Positions 1 through 12,660 are shown, counted from the stretch's first letter. The stretch is DNA of 64,000 nucleotides from Dryocosmus kuriphilus (GCA_038277395.1 CM076193.1:68850677-68914676), one strand, 5' to 3'. The notes: generated from the sequence alone by a model not told the origin. A program made the numbers and translations.

Positions 1-430
1 AAGGTCATGGTCAAGGACATGGTCACGGTCATACTTGAACGTAAAATGTTCTGCTCTTTCCAAATCCGCAATAAAAAATGGGGCTTCGCATTTAAAAAAT
101 TGAAAGGGGTTCCCATTTGAAAAAACAAGTTTGACCTTGGAATTACCTTAAACGTCATGGTCAAGGACATGGTGAAGCTCATAATTGAATGTAAAATTTC
201 CTGCTCTTTCCAAATCCGCAATAAAAAATGGGGTTTCGCATTTAAAAAACTGAAAGGGGTTCCCATTTGAAAAAAAAAGTTTGAACTTGGAATTACCTTG
301 AACGGCACGGTCAAGGATATGGTGAAGGTCATACTTGAATGTAAAATTGCCTGCTCTTTCCAAATCCGCAATGAAAAATGGGGCTTTCCAATTAGAAAAC
401 TGAATTTGACCTTGATATGACCTTCAAGGT
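1..430. repeat. 150-bp tandem repeat, about 2.8 copies
   Basis: A block containing CAAATCCGCAATRAAAAATG recurs at 61, 211 and 361, giving a period of exactly 150 bp. Each unit also carries short internal repeats of the type AAGGTCATGGTCAAGGACAT. The array runs off the left edge, so the copy number is a minimum. The minus-strand open frame across it repeats the same peptide and is a by-product of the repeat, not a gene. Confidence 0.9.
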
Positions 431-677
431 CATGCTCAAGGTCAAACCGATGTCACCGTTGAATAGCCAGGGAAAAATCCTAAAACTTGTATATCCAATG
501 TTTTACAAAAAAAAATTAATTTCCTATGAGTTATTCAGGGACTTCCATACTTTTGTTGCACCCTGCATATTATATATATTACTATATAAATTAAATTCGC
601 GGTGTCACCTGTCACTGAACCCGAGCCGTGTCGCAAGCCATCGTCATGCCAATTTTTATGATTTCTCAATTCATTTT

Positions 678-935
678 TTGAATCACGGAACTTTCCTTGT
701 AAGTAAAATATCGGACTGAAACTTTTGGAAATGCATGAAAAGACAATAAATTGCGTTTGTATACATTATTTTTTAGTAGGAATTTTGAACAAAGTTTTTT
801 TTGGCGAAATTAAAACTGGAAATTTTTTTGGAGCTTCTGCAGAAATTTTTTGAATAACGGAACTCTTTTTATACATGATATATTGGCCTAAAAATTTCAG
901 AGAAATAAAAGGGTACAATAAACTACGTTTGGCCT
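678..935 (+). repeat. dispersed repeat made of two diverged ~174-bp units
   Basis: Two units start with GAATCACGGAACTTTCC (near 678) and GAATAACGGAACTC (near 852) and share downstream words such as AATAAAYTRCGTTTG. The same composite is present in reverse complement at about 32985-33235. It is therefore a dispersed repeat family and not unique sequence. No coding potential was seen. Confidence 0.7.
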
Positions 936-956
936 AGCGGACCGAGTGAATGTAAT

Positions 957-976
957 GGTTACGCTACAGCGTAACC
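957..976. other. perfect 9-bp inverted repeat with 2-nt loop
   Basis: GGTTACGCT-AC-AGCGTAACC is a perfect hairpin in otherwise unremarkable sequence. It may be part of a small element or chance. No function is assigned. Confidence 0.5.
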
Positions 977-2187
977 CTAAAGTAATCTTAAAGTAACCTC
1001 GCAATATAATTAATAAATGCAACAAAATAAATATTTATAATATTCTAATTGTAATTCTAAGTTGAAGCGTAGGTTAGAAAATGACGACGAAAGTGCAAAA
1101 ATTTAATTTTGCAGCGATAGATGTTAAAAAACATTTTGAAGCATGTGCCTGGGATGTGGCAGTCCGACGTGTAATATTGTCCACCCAGCTGCCGCATCCC
1201 AGACGCATACATTAAATTTTAACGTTTGCTCCCAACGGATACTTTTTAATATTTTATTACGATCATTGGATACATGTAGAGGGCATGATAAATACATATA
1301 TAGATTTCTTATACCCAAAATAGAAGAAAAAATTTTTGCCATACGCTTGCTACTTCTTTCACTCGCGCACAAAAGTCTTACAAATTTTTTTATTGTATTC
1401 TCCATATTCGCCGCATTCCATTGATATGGCGAGTATATTTTCGTTCTTCTCATATCAAAAATAGTGCGTAAAAAAATTTTCAAGCGGTTTCGAATTGTTT
1501 AAAAAAAAAAAAAACATCTTTCGTCAGGTATGGCAGATATACAGACGCATCTTTCCGGTCTGGCATGTTAATATCAGTTAATATATATTAAAAAATAAGC
1601 AAATTACAAAACAGCATCTGGTTTCGAGTAATTTTTGATTTGTAAAAAATCGACAATATTTTAGCATTATGGCAGGCTCTTTGCCGATCGGATCGTTATG
1701 GAATCATGTATCCGCCAACTTTTTTCCTTTCAACTAGCGGAAAATATTAGAATTATTTGGTTTCTCATCATTTCTATTTTTAATTCTTTTAAACATTTTC
1801 GAAAAATTATTCAGCATAAACGCCGCACCGATGAGTTGCCATACTTGGGATTTTGTATTCAAAATCATCAGAAGAAAGTTTTCAGGACCTCCTGAGTGGT
1901 TTCTTATCGTACATGTTTTTCTTTCATCATCTCCCGGTCTATCATGAAAAAGTTTTTAACTCTCACCCGCATACAAAGGGTACAGTTGATTATATTTAGA
2001 ATATTCCTATGCAATATAAAACATAAAAAAGGCATGGTGTAACGAAAATACTACATCCTAATCCAAGTTTCTTTTTTATGCTGCAGTGTATAAAAATTCT
2101 TCTTGAGAGAGATGGTTCCGGCCAGCCGACGCAATTGAAAAAAAAAAACAATTAACCTTTATGAAAAAAAAACTATAAAATTAGAAA
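977..2187. other. no recognisable gene
   Basis: AT-rich sequence with short open frames on both strands (1124-1483, 1143-1424) that have no recognisable domain and no splice-site support. A 14-A run lies near 1501. Nothing else is supported. Confidence 0.6.
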
Positions 2188-2302
2188 TAGTACATTACAT
2201 TACTAGGGACGAAAGGCGAAGATCCCTTTGCCTCGGGAGGCGATCCGCCGGAAAGGGTCTTCGACATTCTTCCCAAGTAATGTATACTATTTTTCTTCCT
2301 AG
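2188..2302. repeat. MITE-like imperfect hairpin
   Basis: The sequence from AAATAGTACATTACATTACT can fold back onto AAGTAATGTATACTATTT, and the inner segment GAAGATCCCTTT pairs with AAAGGGTCTTC. The whole 115-bp segment can therefore form one long imperfect hairpin, with a GC-rich top in very AT-rich flanks. This is the architecture of a small foldback or MITE element. No family is recognised and the TSD is not clear. Confidence 0.5.
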
Positions 2303-2475
2303 CCGAGCAAAAATTCATGGTTAATTTGATAATTAATCTGCTAGCAGCTGACTGGTGAAATATTTATGAAATTATATATTGATAACAATCGAGGGCTTTT
2401 CAGCATTCGACACATTTACGACCCGAGCGGAGCGAGGGTTATTGGTCAGCGGATGTTGACAAGGCCAGAGCAAAA

Positions 2476-2500
2476 AGAGAAAGAGAGAGAGAGAGAGAGA
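2476..2500. repeat. (GA)n microsatellite
   Basis: Simple AG/GA dinucleotide run seen directly. Confidence 0.9.
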
Positions 2501-2502
2501 AA

Positions 2503-5200
2503 TAAACACACTTTGTCCCAGACGAGTAAATGAGATATGTGCATTGTGCATACTCCGTTCGCAACAGCTGACTCACTTGCGTCGGCAATTAGCCAGCTCT
2601 GGAATAGTCTTAGATAACCCGCAAAATATAAACGTGTATTAATCTTATTTACAATATAGATATCAGTGCTTACTGGAAATTGACAAGTTTAAAAAAAAAA
2701 TTAAAGCGTGCAGCTTGAGAAATCTTATTTTTAAATAATATTTAATAACAGTAGAATCCAAGGTAATAGTGTAGTAGTATCGTGCATGTCTGATTTGAAT
2801 TGTGTGATGTGTATTACATTTAAAAATAATGAAATTGCAAGTTGGCAAAGGAATAAATAAATGAAAAGCTCTGAATTCTCCAGAATAATGTAATATCATT
2901 ATGTTTTACAAATAAAAGTGTAGCAGACAAATCCTTGTTATACGCATAAAACTTCGAGTTACGCGTAACTATACAACCCTGGCAGAGAGCAGACGGTTTC
3001 GGCCGGATCGGCGGTGCGCAGACAGAGTGGGAGGGAACACCGACTTTCGGCAGAAGTATGTAGAGAGGGAGGTCGAATTTTTGACCGAGGTAGGAAAAAA
3101 ATATTGTTTTTTGCATTTTGAATCGCGCAAAACTTAATACTGTCTGTTGGCAAAACTTTCCTTTCGAGTTATCAAGCTTATGTTTTATCTCTTTCAATCG
3201 TTTTAAATCCCTAAGCCACTTCGTTATTTTTTATAAATAGTAAAAGTGAAAATAATAATAATTATTATTATATATATATATATATATAGAATATAACAAA
3301 TTCCCCTACATTTCTTGCATCACAGTAAAATTGTTCTCAAATTCTCGCTTTGCCCACACGTTGAGCATCCTGCCAGGTGCGCCAAAATCGGTATAATTGC
3401 TCGAGGATACCCCTTAGATTAGCTCTAATTGTCTATATAACCTAACTTTTAAACACGAAGCGTGAGTCTCGCAATTGAAAATGTAATCTTCAAAGCCGCA
3501 GATGCTTTGAGAAACTTCCTTGAAGTAATCTTGAAGAATAATGTTCAGTTACGGTTCATTAAATCATTATGGATTTGAATCACAGTTTTAAATTTAGGTT
3601 AAAATATTTGTATAATATTTACAAAGTTTAAATGCAGGCATGCAATGTATAAAATCACATGTACCCACACAAAACATCGATTGGAATAAAAATTGGGCAA
3701 AGTGTTGTTCTACTGGATAAAAATAACTATGCAGAAAAAATTTTGTCTACAAGTCGAAAAAAGCGTTACATATCAGGGAGCGAGGGTCAAAAATTGTCGG
3801 AAAATTGAGTTGCGTAATATGTGGATGGACCCTTTACAAATCAGCATCTAGAGTTACGTTTTGTCTCAACTCTGTCTTTTTTACAGGCGCCTTATAAAAA
3901 TTCGTGTAAAAATTGATACTTGAAATCTGACTGCGGATTCTTGTGTTGTTGTCATGTGGAACGAAAGTCTATATTATGTTTGTCGTGTATTATGGAGTCG
4001 ATCCTGATGCTCGGCTGCTACTTTGGCTTACATCTGTTTTTCTGCCCTGGGCAGGCGACACCTCTTGAAGCAGTAGTTACAGAAACGCTGGTCCACAAAC
4101 TTTTCGGCCCACAAACTGGAGTCTTCCAAGGATCTAATTTTCCTCGCAGAATAGGTGATGTCCGTCCACAAGTACATCGGGCGAAAACTGGTCGACTGTT
4201 GTTCTCCCAAGTCCCAAGATGTTCCTGTCCCTGAAAATTAGCATGCTTTATATCCGGATCGATAATTATAGATACCAGCGTCAACATTAAAAGAGCTCCG
4301 AGATTGTAGAAACTAAACCTAATGTTCGAAAATTTGTATAGCAGATACATAAAGTAGTTGAAACACCGAGAATGGCAACTGGGTATGGAACCAAAAATAA
4401 AATTTTACATAAGTAACAAAAAAAGTTTTCTGCGATAAGATTCGAAACGGGAGGTACAAAAAATGATAGAAGCAAGTAGTCCTCATGAGCACTTAGTCAT
4501 GAGTCCTCCTTTAGGTTTCGCAAAAAATAAAATAAATTTAGAGTAGTGGGGAGGAAAAATTAAATTGGTCTTACCTACTTATCATTCTCAATTATTTAAA
4601 AGTGCATTATAAAAAATCATCACGCGAGTTAGGAAATATAAGTTAGAATGAGAAAAGTTACATTTTTGACTCCTTATTTCGTGCATAAAATTTGAAATAG
4701 ATCGAGCAATGTCCTGAGAATCCTCGGGGCTAAAATAAGTTTCATAAATTCGTAATTATCGCGGTAATCGTCAAAGTTTTGCAAAAATCGTAAATATTAG
4801 TTTTTCCCCGTAATTTAAATAATATCACCAATTTTTAAGAATATAGTCAGATTTCAATATTGTCAGTTTTTCGTGGACAAAATTATATTTTTATCAACCT
4901 TCAAAAACTAAAAGAATGACGAAAGGCTTTGCAAACTACAATTTTCTTGCACTTATACAAACTTTCTAACACTCAAAATTTACCCTATGAAAAATTTAGA
5001 AAATGATCGATCAATTTCCTGAGGTTTCACGGGGCTAAAATAAGCTTAAAAAATTCATACTTGATTCTCGCAGTTTTGCAAAAATCTCCCATTATATTCA
5101 TTTTTTTGTAATCTACATAATATGCACAATTTTCAAATATCTGTCAAGTTTAAGTATACTTAACTTTGAATAGTTTCTTGCTTTCCTGAACGACTGCGTT
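2503..5200. other. non-coding, AT-rich; contains (AAT)n/(TA)n at 3251-3289
   Basis: Simple repeats of ATA and TA occur at 3251-3289. Several short open frames exist (2820-3197 minus, 3920-4234 plus, 4018-4350 minus), but the last two overlap on opposite strands and none has a recognisable full domain or clear splice context. Nothing else is supported. Confidence 0.5.
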
Positions 5201-5205
5201 GCAGT

Positions 5206-5608
5206 TGTAACGCGAACGTTACACAGCGGGTGGCGCGATCCACAGCCGAACCCGGTCGGAAACCTGCGACGTGTCCCGACTGGGCAGTCGGCTGCTGAGC
5301 TCACCATCCGCCTGGTCGGTCTTCCTTTGGCTCGTCCGCCGTGTGCGTCTCTTAAGTTATTGCTGGTTAAGTGATACTGTGGATACCAATCTCCTAATTT
5401 CGCCGACGTCTTGCTAGTTGCATTGCCATTTTGAATGTCGCCGTACTTATTGATTTGTTATATTCCTGCGCGACGCCTTGCTTTGATTCACCGTACGTAA
5501 GTTGAAACAAACGTCTTTCTTTTAAATGATGCCCTGCCACCGTGTTTAACTCCAATCTCGGCTTCCAATTCCCATTTTCCCTCATTGGCTAGCGATCTCC
5601 GCTTAACC
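5206..5608 (+). repeat. possible 5' LTR of the decayed gypsy element
   Basis: This is a GC-richer block in AT-rich flanks. It begins near TGTAACG and ends immediately before TGGCGCCAACGT (5609-5620), which resembles the tRNA-Lys-type primer-binding site of gypsy elements with one C missing. The gag-like frames of the plus-strand element start about 1 kb downstream. No matching 3' LTR was found after 12660, so this is an inference from the PBS-like word and position only. Confidence 0.3.
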
Positions 5609-6603
5609 TGGCGCCAACGTAAAAGACCCACAAGGATTTTCTTTTTTTTCCCAAGCCGCCGAGAAAAGGGATACAATCCACTCGAAATTTACACTCACTC
5701 CACGACTCCACATTGACACCATACTTCTCACTCTTATGCATGACATGTGTCTTTTGCCTCGAAATATTTCTGATTTTAATTTACTATGAATTGATAGGAT
5801 TTTTACACATATACCATGAATTGTTCATTGTGGTTCGATTTTTTGTATTACACGGTCTCTGATATTATGCCATGCCATGTTTGTGATATTTACAGTATGT
5901 TATGATTGAACTGATTTGTATGGTTTATGATTTTGTATGCCTCAAGTATTTACATGTGATTTGAAATGCAATATTTTTAATGTCAAATGTGAGGGGAAAC
6001 CAAATCAGAAAAGAAAGCGAAACCAAATTAGTAAAGCATCGGAAAGTAGGAAAATTTAGAAAAATAAAAGCTATTAAGGGTGTAAATGAAAGGTATTAGA
6101 AAATAGATGGGAGAAGTAAAAAACTGGGAAAATTAGGTAACCAGAGAGTGAATAGAAATTGTGTCGAACATAAAAGTGAACATTGCGGGTCACCGTGCGT
6201 AACTAGGTACTTGAGCGCACGAGAAGGCTCCGAGCGGTAACAGGTGGCCTTCCGAGTGCCGCTTAAGGTCACGCCATGGATCTCGAAAACAATAGATCGT
6301 AGAACGAAGATAAACATATTTTCGAACTCGGAATAATTACCCTCATAATTAAAATCCTAATTTAAAATATTATTTGAGAAACCATGGTAGAAAGGACATA
6401 CAGGGTGTCCAAGAGTACAGATATTTACTTGGTAGAGTTGTGCCGCAGAAACAGGAGCAAGGTATATATGGGGAGTTCATAATGTACACGAATTCACACA
6501 TACTAGGGTAATGCCTGTAGTTGTCAAGTCCAAGCAACTACAGCACTACTGGGTGGGCATTTAATTAAGCCTGAATAACAGAAATTAAAAAATCAAAGAA
6601 TAA

Positions 6604-8640
6604 ATGAAACTAAGATCAGGAAAAATAGAAATTATAAAGGCGAAAATGGATAAACGGTCTAACATTGAAACTGACCAAGACAGTCTAGAATTAGAAGGTG
6701 CAGCAGCACAGCTAATTGTGGAAAGAAATCTGGAAAATTTGGCTCGTACGCCACAAACTAAGAGTCTAAAAATGTTACCGCAAAATAAAACAGGAACTAT
6801 CCAAAAAACAATTAACCGATCCATAGGACGAGGTAGAAGTTTGATTAGAAGAAACAGCGAAGTTTCTTAAATGGGAAATGTAACAAAAGCTAAAAATACT
6901 TACAACACACATACATTAAATATAGACAATCCATACGAATCACTAGCCTGGGATGGTACGGACATACTGATCCTGAAATTTCCCGGACAACAAAAAATCT
7001 AACAGATAATTATGATGTTTTTTTGAAAACGATTAACGATGAAACATTTGAAGTAGACTCATTCTTGGACAATAATACTGAATTTTTGTTAGAAACTGAA
7101 GAACTCCTGGACAACGTGGAATACAAGGAGTTTATGAACAAACAAAGGGAAAGATATCTCAGGGAAAAAGCAGAAAGATTAAAAATTCTAAAACAAAATT
7201 TAAAACCTAGAGCCCACAACTCGTTCGAAAACAGGCCGCCAAACAGAAGAGGATCAAAATGCGAAATCAGGTGGAACAAAAAAACAGACTTGCAGCAGGT
7301 ATTTATTTCAGTTTAACCTTGAGAACAGACCACAGGAACCGAGTAGGAATATTGAAAACATAACTGCTAATAACAGAAAATAAAGAGAAAGCAATTTTAG
7401 GGTCCAAGAACCAGACTCGAGTGACTCTTAAGCAGACAATTTAAACTCTAACAGAAACAGATCTCGTAGATCAATATCAACAAGGGGAAGGTCAAACAGA
7501 CATTCACGTAATATTAGAAATATTTCAGAAAGCGACAACGAAACAAAGATTAGAAATAAAGAAATGTTACCGGCTACATATCTCCTATTTGGAATAGTCC
7601 CAACACCATTTCAAATAATGACAAACTGGCCGGTGAAGTTTAGAAATAATAAGTAAGATAGTCCAGCCAGCTTTCTCGAAGGCGTAGAAAGATTTAAAAG
7701 GGGTTACAGAATAGATGATCGCGACGTGTTGGAAAACCTAGACGCCATACTGATCGAAGACGCTCGCGATTGGTTCAAAATTCATAAGGATCATACACTC
7801 GTAGTTAATTAAAGTTAGAAAGTTATTCACGAAATTGTACCCCAGAAAATCTCGCGAATGGGAATTGCAACGAACATATGAAAACCTCTGCATAGAGTGC
7901 ATAACGTACACATATAGAGAAATTATTCTGGGACATTTGAAAAATTAGAGAACTTGGGAAAAGAATGGGAAACGGACCTGTAGAAATCAAAAATACGGGG
8001 GCAGGTTTTGCAAATTATCGAACCAAAAGTGGAGGATAAAAACGCGCAGAAGAGAAACGGCGATAGAAGTAACGTCGATTCCAGTAGGGATGAAAAAACG
8101 GAAAACAATAACGTGCCAAATAATAAGGAAAATAGTAACCAAAATTATAACTATCAGGGAAAAAGGCCATTCAAAAATCGGTACCCATTTCCACACCTCG
8201 GAGTTCCTTTTTTGCCGTATCAACCACAGTTCCAGCAAAACCAAACACCCAATTTCCAACCAAAATCACCTAGATTCCAACCAAGGTTCTCAATGAACAA
8301 TCCACGATTTAGTTTCAATCCCTACAATCAAATGTTGCCACATTTTGATCAAGCAGCATTCTGTTTGAACCAAAAAAAGATCGAACCAATGATTGAATTC
8401 CCACAGGAAAAACCGGAAAGCGCGTCGGGGTAAAATAAAAATCAACAGGATCAACATTGGAACAAAAAACCAAATTACAGGAACAAAAACCAGAATTAGA
8501 GAAATAGCACGAATAAAGAAAATAACCAGGGTAATAATTCAGGAAAAATTTTAATTTCAAACACACAGGCAATAGTGAAAACACAAGCGATATTAATTGC
8601 TTCTATTGTAAAATGCCGGCTCATTGCAAAAGAGAATGCC
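6604..8640 (+). pseudogene. gag: gag of gypsy copy 1, broken
   Basis: Fragments in several frames cover this span: 6604-6870, 7023-7316, a capsid-like stretch at about 7560-7800 and 8008-8433. The capsid-like stretch reads FLEGVERFKRGYRIDD and later DARDWFKIH, as expected of Ty3/gypsy Gag. The 8008-8433 segment is rich in N, Q, P and F, typical of the Gag tail. A CX2CX4HX4C zinc knuckle (CFYCKMPAHCKREC) is encoded at about 8599-8640. Stops and frameshifts between segments make it non-functional. The role in an intact element would be particle assembly and RNA packaging. Confidence 0.7.
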
Positions 8641-8789
8641 TGTATTATTTGTACAATCAGGGAAATTATCAGGGCGGGTATTAGGACAAAATAAGTCAGA
8701 CCCTATTACCGAAACGCCAGAAACATTAAGTTCGGATAAAGATGAAACGTCAGAAACATGTTTTCATCTAATGACAAAGTTCAGAAACA

Positions 8790-11209
8790 ACCTATAAAGA
8801 ATTTTAGTAGACACGGGCTGCCTCACATTCCTATGTAGGAAAGGAATTAATAGAAGAAATCCAAAAGGCAAAATTCAACATTTCCAAACCGGATTCGCTT
8901 AGCCTATTAGTGGCTAACGGCGTAAGGGTGGAAATAATAGGGCAAGTAGTTATTCCTATTTTCGTAGGTAGTTAAATTAAACATGCACTTTTCAGGTTGG
9001 TTCCAAAACTAATTTTGGTAGGAAATTTTAGGCACGGATATGCTGAAAAGCTTACGAATGACTCTGGACTATGACTCAGAGACTTGGTGGTTACCAGGTA
9101 ACCCACCCACGCGCTATCCAATGGATGCGCCACGAAACTCTCTACCCCTCCCGAATTGGTAGAAAGGAATAATAGAAACCAATGGTTTAGTTTTAAAAAC
9201 AGGGTAATTTTGTTAGAAAATATTTTTGATCGGCCAGAAAAAATTAAAGACCAGGATAAAAGTGGCATATTTACAAATTTCTTTAAAAATAAGTTCAAGA
9301 TCGATTACAGCGTATCCATTACTCGATAAAGGCATGTTCGAATTTAACAGAATGACATTCAGATTAACGAATGCAACCGCCACTTTGCAAAGGCTCATGG
9401 ACAAAATTATTACTCCAGACCTAAAGCCAAACGTTTTTTTCTACTTAGATGACATAATTATAGTTACAGAAAATTTGGAGGATCATTTAAAATATTTGAG
9501 TATAGTTTCGGATAAATTAAATAGAATAGAGCAAATTTAACGATCAGTTCAGATAAGTGCGAATTTGGCTGTTCAGAAATAAAATACTTGGGTTTCAAAG
9601 TTAATGAAAAGGAACTCCCAGTTGACGAGGATAAAAGACAACCAATCGTCAACTTTTCGAAACCGAGAAACGTTAAACAAATACAGCGTATTATAGGCAT
9701 AGCCAGCTGGTATCGAAAGTGCGTACTTCACTTTTCGGAAATTATGCAACCCTTAAATAGATTATCAGAAAAGAATAAGGCATGGGTTTGGGGACCAAAA
9801 CAGGACATAGAATTTTACAAAATTAAGGATCTTTTAACTCCAGCACCAATCCTAACTTTTCCAGATTTCACAAAACCATTTCAACTCGAAACAGATGCGA
9901 GCAATACGGGATTAGGAGCTGTACTCACTCTAAACGTAGAAAGGACAAATTACGTGATAGCATACGCGAGTATAGCCCTCAGTTACGCGGCAACCCGGTA
10001 CTCGGTCTCAGAAAAAAAGTGCTTGGCCGTGGTATGGGCAATCAGGAAATTCAACCGTACCTCGAAGGTTATAGTTTAAAAGTCACTACAGACCATTTAA
10101 CGTTGAAACGGCTCCATAACCTTAAAAATCCAACTGGAAGACTAGCTAGATGGGCACTAGAATTGCTCGAGTATGACAACGAACTCATATAACGGAAGGG
10201 AAGTTCGAATTTAGTACCAGACGCCTTGTCTAGATCAGAAAGAAGAGCAAAAAAATAATCGCGTTCGCGTTGTCATGTAGCACAGAAAAACCAAAATCGG
10301 ATTTAAACGATCCGACACATGACTGGTACTCCACTAAAATTAGAAAAGTTTTTTAAATCCTAGCAGAACACGAAAAATGTCGAATATGAGACCCGCAACT
10401 GTATTTCTAGAGAATGGACCCTTTAAAATATACTCTATTACCAGACTAAAAGAAAATCACGACAATACGCAAGCGAGAGATTTAGGTTCCGAGAAAATGC
10501 ATGCGAGAATTTCGGATTACTACTTCTGGCCAGGGATGTATTCGGAAATAACCAAATACATAAAAAACTGTACGGTATGTCAGATAGAGAAACCGGGTAA
10601 CCAGGTAAAAATAGGGCTAATGGGAAACAGAATTGTAGAGGAACCTTGGACCATGATTGCTGCAGATATCATGGGACCATTGACAACATCGAAAAATGGG
10701 AAAAATCAGTACATATTTGTTTTCGTGGATATTTCCACCAAATGGGTGGAAATTATCCCTATTAGAAAAGCAAACGGATTTACAATAGCGTCAGAATTTC
10801 ATAAACGTGTTATTTCTCGTTGGGGAACACCACGGATTTTCCATACAGATAATGGCACAGAACTTGCTATTAAAACATGCGCGAGCTTACGGAAAAGTAC
10901 CAAGATAACGATCACTCTACGTGGGACGAACCGATAGAAGACCTACAATTATTTGCGATAAATACAAGCAAAAACGCGAAGACACAATTCACCCCTGCAT
11001 TTTTAAATTTAGGTCGCGAATTAGAACCACTACAATCCCTTAAAATAAATCTAGAAGCGGATAGCAAGATAGAATTTCAAAGTGTAGACAAGTGGACTGA
11101 CAGACTTAAAAGATTACAAATAATAAAGGAAGAAGTCCAAAAGAATTTGGAGGAAGCCAACGATAAACAAGCTACAAGGTACCATTTTAAGAAGAAGGGA
11201 AATTGAATA
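8790..11209 (+). pseudogene. pol: pol of gypsy copy 1 (PR-RT-RNaseH-IN), broken
   Basis: The protease motif LVDTG is at 8807-8818 (DTG 8810-8818), followed by a frameshift. The N-terminal fingers of RT are missing or scrambled. The catalytic YLDD is at 9442-9453 within the 9226-9540 frame. The connection and RNase H regions occupy 9588-10079 (FQLETDASNTGLGAVL, then SEKKCLAVVWAI) and continue in another frame to about 10260 (DALSRSE). Integrase follows from 10377: an H2C2-type segment, the first D in AADIMGP and the second in HTDNG. After HTDNG the sequence jumps to DEPIEDLQLFAIN, so the segment with the catalytic glutamate is deleted. Confidence 0.85.
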
Positions 11210-11211
11210 TA

Positions 11212-12524
11212 CCGGGTTTGTATAAAAAGTATGGGGAAAAATTTTTTCCTGACGTGACTGTACGTCGCAGTGTACTTACACCGAGCAGGCTCAGTGGTGG
11301 GGCGTCTGAACTTTAAGACGCATTAAGCTTCAGTCGCGTGCGAGCGTTTGTTTAGGCTAAATCAAGTTTTTAGTGGACACCTGTCGAGTGACTCGGTGAA
11401 AGCTCAAAATGCAGCGAACGATTGAACAGCGGTACACTATCAAATTTTGTGTTGGAATGGGGAAATCGGGTACGGAGACGTTGAGCATGATTCGCCAAGT
11501 GTTTAAAGATGAAAGTATGTCACAAACTGCACTTTTTAAATGGCACAAGCTCTTCAAAGATGGTCGAGAGAGTGTGAAGGACGAACCACGCGCTGGCCGG
11601 CCGTTAACGTCAAGAAACGACGACGATGTGCAACTTGTAGGTGAAATGCTAAATTTGGACCGTCGGTTAAGTGTGCGCAAGATCGCAGGTAAAATAAACA
11701 TTGATAAGATGACAGTTCACACGATTATCACTAAAAATTTCGAGATGCGGAAGATTTGCGCGAAACTCGTCTCGAAGGTTTTGACGGACGACCAAAAGCA
11801 GAGGCGAGTGTCTGCTTGCGAAGACCTTTTGCAACGCGTCGAAGAAGACTCCGGCTTCTTGGACAATGTTATCACGGGAGATGAAAGTTGGTTTTTTCAA
11901 TACGACCCGGAAGCAAAGCGTTAAAAGTTTCGAATGGCACACGGCGGCGTCACCTCGTCCAAAAAGGCTCGAATGAGCAAATCCAGAGTGAAAGCCATGC
12001 TCATTGTTTTCTTCGATGCCAAGGGGGTGGTCACTACAAATTTGTACCTGAGGGGCAAACAGTGAATGCTCTTTTTTTATCTAGAAGTGCTAAAAAGACT
12101 AAATAACAGGGTCAACCATGTGAGGCTAGTCATCTCCGGAAATTGGAAATTGCATCACGACAATGCACCCAGGCACACCTGCTCCAAGGTGACCGACTAC
12201 CTGACGCGAAACGGCATCGCGGCGATTCCCCAACACCCTTACAGCCTCGACTTAGCCCCAGGAGACTTTTTTTTATTCCCAAAAGTGAAATCCTCCCACA
12301 AAGGGCATCACCATGAGACCCTAAGTGCCGTCAAAGAAGCTTGCACGTGTAGCCTTAAGGACCTTTCGCAATCCGCCTACCAGGGAGCCTTCGAGTCGTG
12401 GAAAAGCCGCTGGAAAAAGTGTGTAGATGCTCAAGGAAAGTACTTTGAAGAATTTTAGGGTTTTGTAGTAATATCTGTAATAAATATATAAAAATATAAA
12501 AAGGCAGGAAAACTTTTTGACCAG
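11212..12524 (+). mobile_element. mariner (Tc1/mariner superfamily, DD34D) inserted in pol
   Basis: The 1.31-kb element is flanked by TA dinucleotides (11210-11211 and 12525-12526). Its ends share related inverted sequence: the start CCGGGTTTGTATAAAAAGTA and the reverse complement of the end CTGGTCAAAAAGTTTTCC. The downstream TA forms part of the codon that resumes the host pol frame (YECPF), showing insertion into an existing gypsy copy. The length fits mariners of about 1.3 kb. Confidence 0.85.
11409..12458 (+). pseudogene. mariner transposase, frameshifted
   Basis: The first 171 codons (11409-11924) are open and contain the N-terminal helix-turn-helix region, RAGRP linker and the first catalytic aspartate in TGDESWFFQYDPE. 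A frameshift and stop follow. Conserved blocks continue in other frames (KKARMSKSRVKAMLIVFF; then 12066-12458 with HHDNAP and DLAPGDFFLFP). Between the aspartate of HHDNAP and that of GDFFLFP there are exactly 34 residues, the DD34D signature of mariner. The C-terminus (AFESWKSRWKKCVDAQG) is intact. The protein would cut and paste the element, but this copy cannot encode it. Confidence 0.9.
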
Positions 12525-12660
12525 TATGAATGTCCATTTATAATCAAGAAGAAAATCTCCCCCACAATTTATGAATTGAAAAACCTCAAAGGAAAAAATA
12601 TTGGGGAATTCAATACCAACGACTTAAAATTAGAAAATGTAAATGGTAGTAGTAAAGCAT
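12525..12660 (+). pseudogene. pol: C-terminal end of pol, gypsy copy 1
   Basis: The frame resumes as YECPF and continues with KKISPTIYELKNLKGKNIG and a terminal NTNDLKLENVNG before a stop, the GPY/F-like integrase C-terminal module. It matches the corresponding region in the minus-strand copy near 63250-63320 (FECPFYVKAKISPTIYELKN). About 25 codons present in that copy just before FECPF are missing here at the mariner junction. It belongs with the pol fragment before the mariner. Confidence 0.8.

Larger units (their letters stand above)
5609..12660 (+). mobile_element. degenerate Ty3/gypsy LTR retrotransposon (copy 1)
   Basis: Gag-like frames, a CCHC zinc knuckle, a DTG protease motif, RT with YLDD, RNase H and integrase follow in the canonical Ty3/gypsy order on the plus strand. 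They are broken by many frameshifts and stops. A mariner interrupts the C-terminal part of pol. The pol C-terminus is closely similar to the minus-strand fragment at 63244-64000, so the family has at least two copies in this window. Leader sequence 5621-6600 and the segment 6871-7020 hold no clear domain. Boundaries are uncertain because a confirmed LTR pair is lacking. Confidence 0.75.

Noticed and set aside
1..430. Short direct repeats that might suggest a CRISPR-like array
   Set aside because: The period is 150 bp with no distinct spacers, and the setting is eukaryotic; it is an ordinary tandem repeat.
3920..4350. Overlapping open frames on both strands, one with CNYCFKR resembling the start of a MYND-type zinc finger
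   Set aside because: Too short, ends after a few more residues, and no SET or other domain or clear exon boundary accompanies it.
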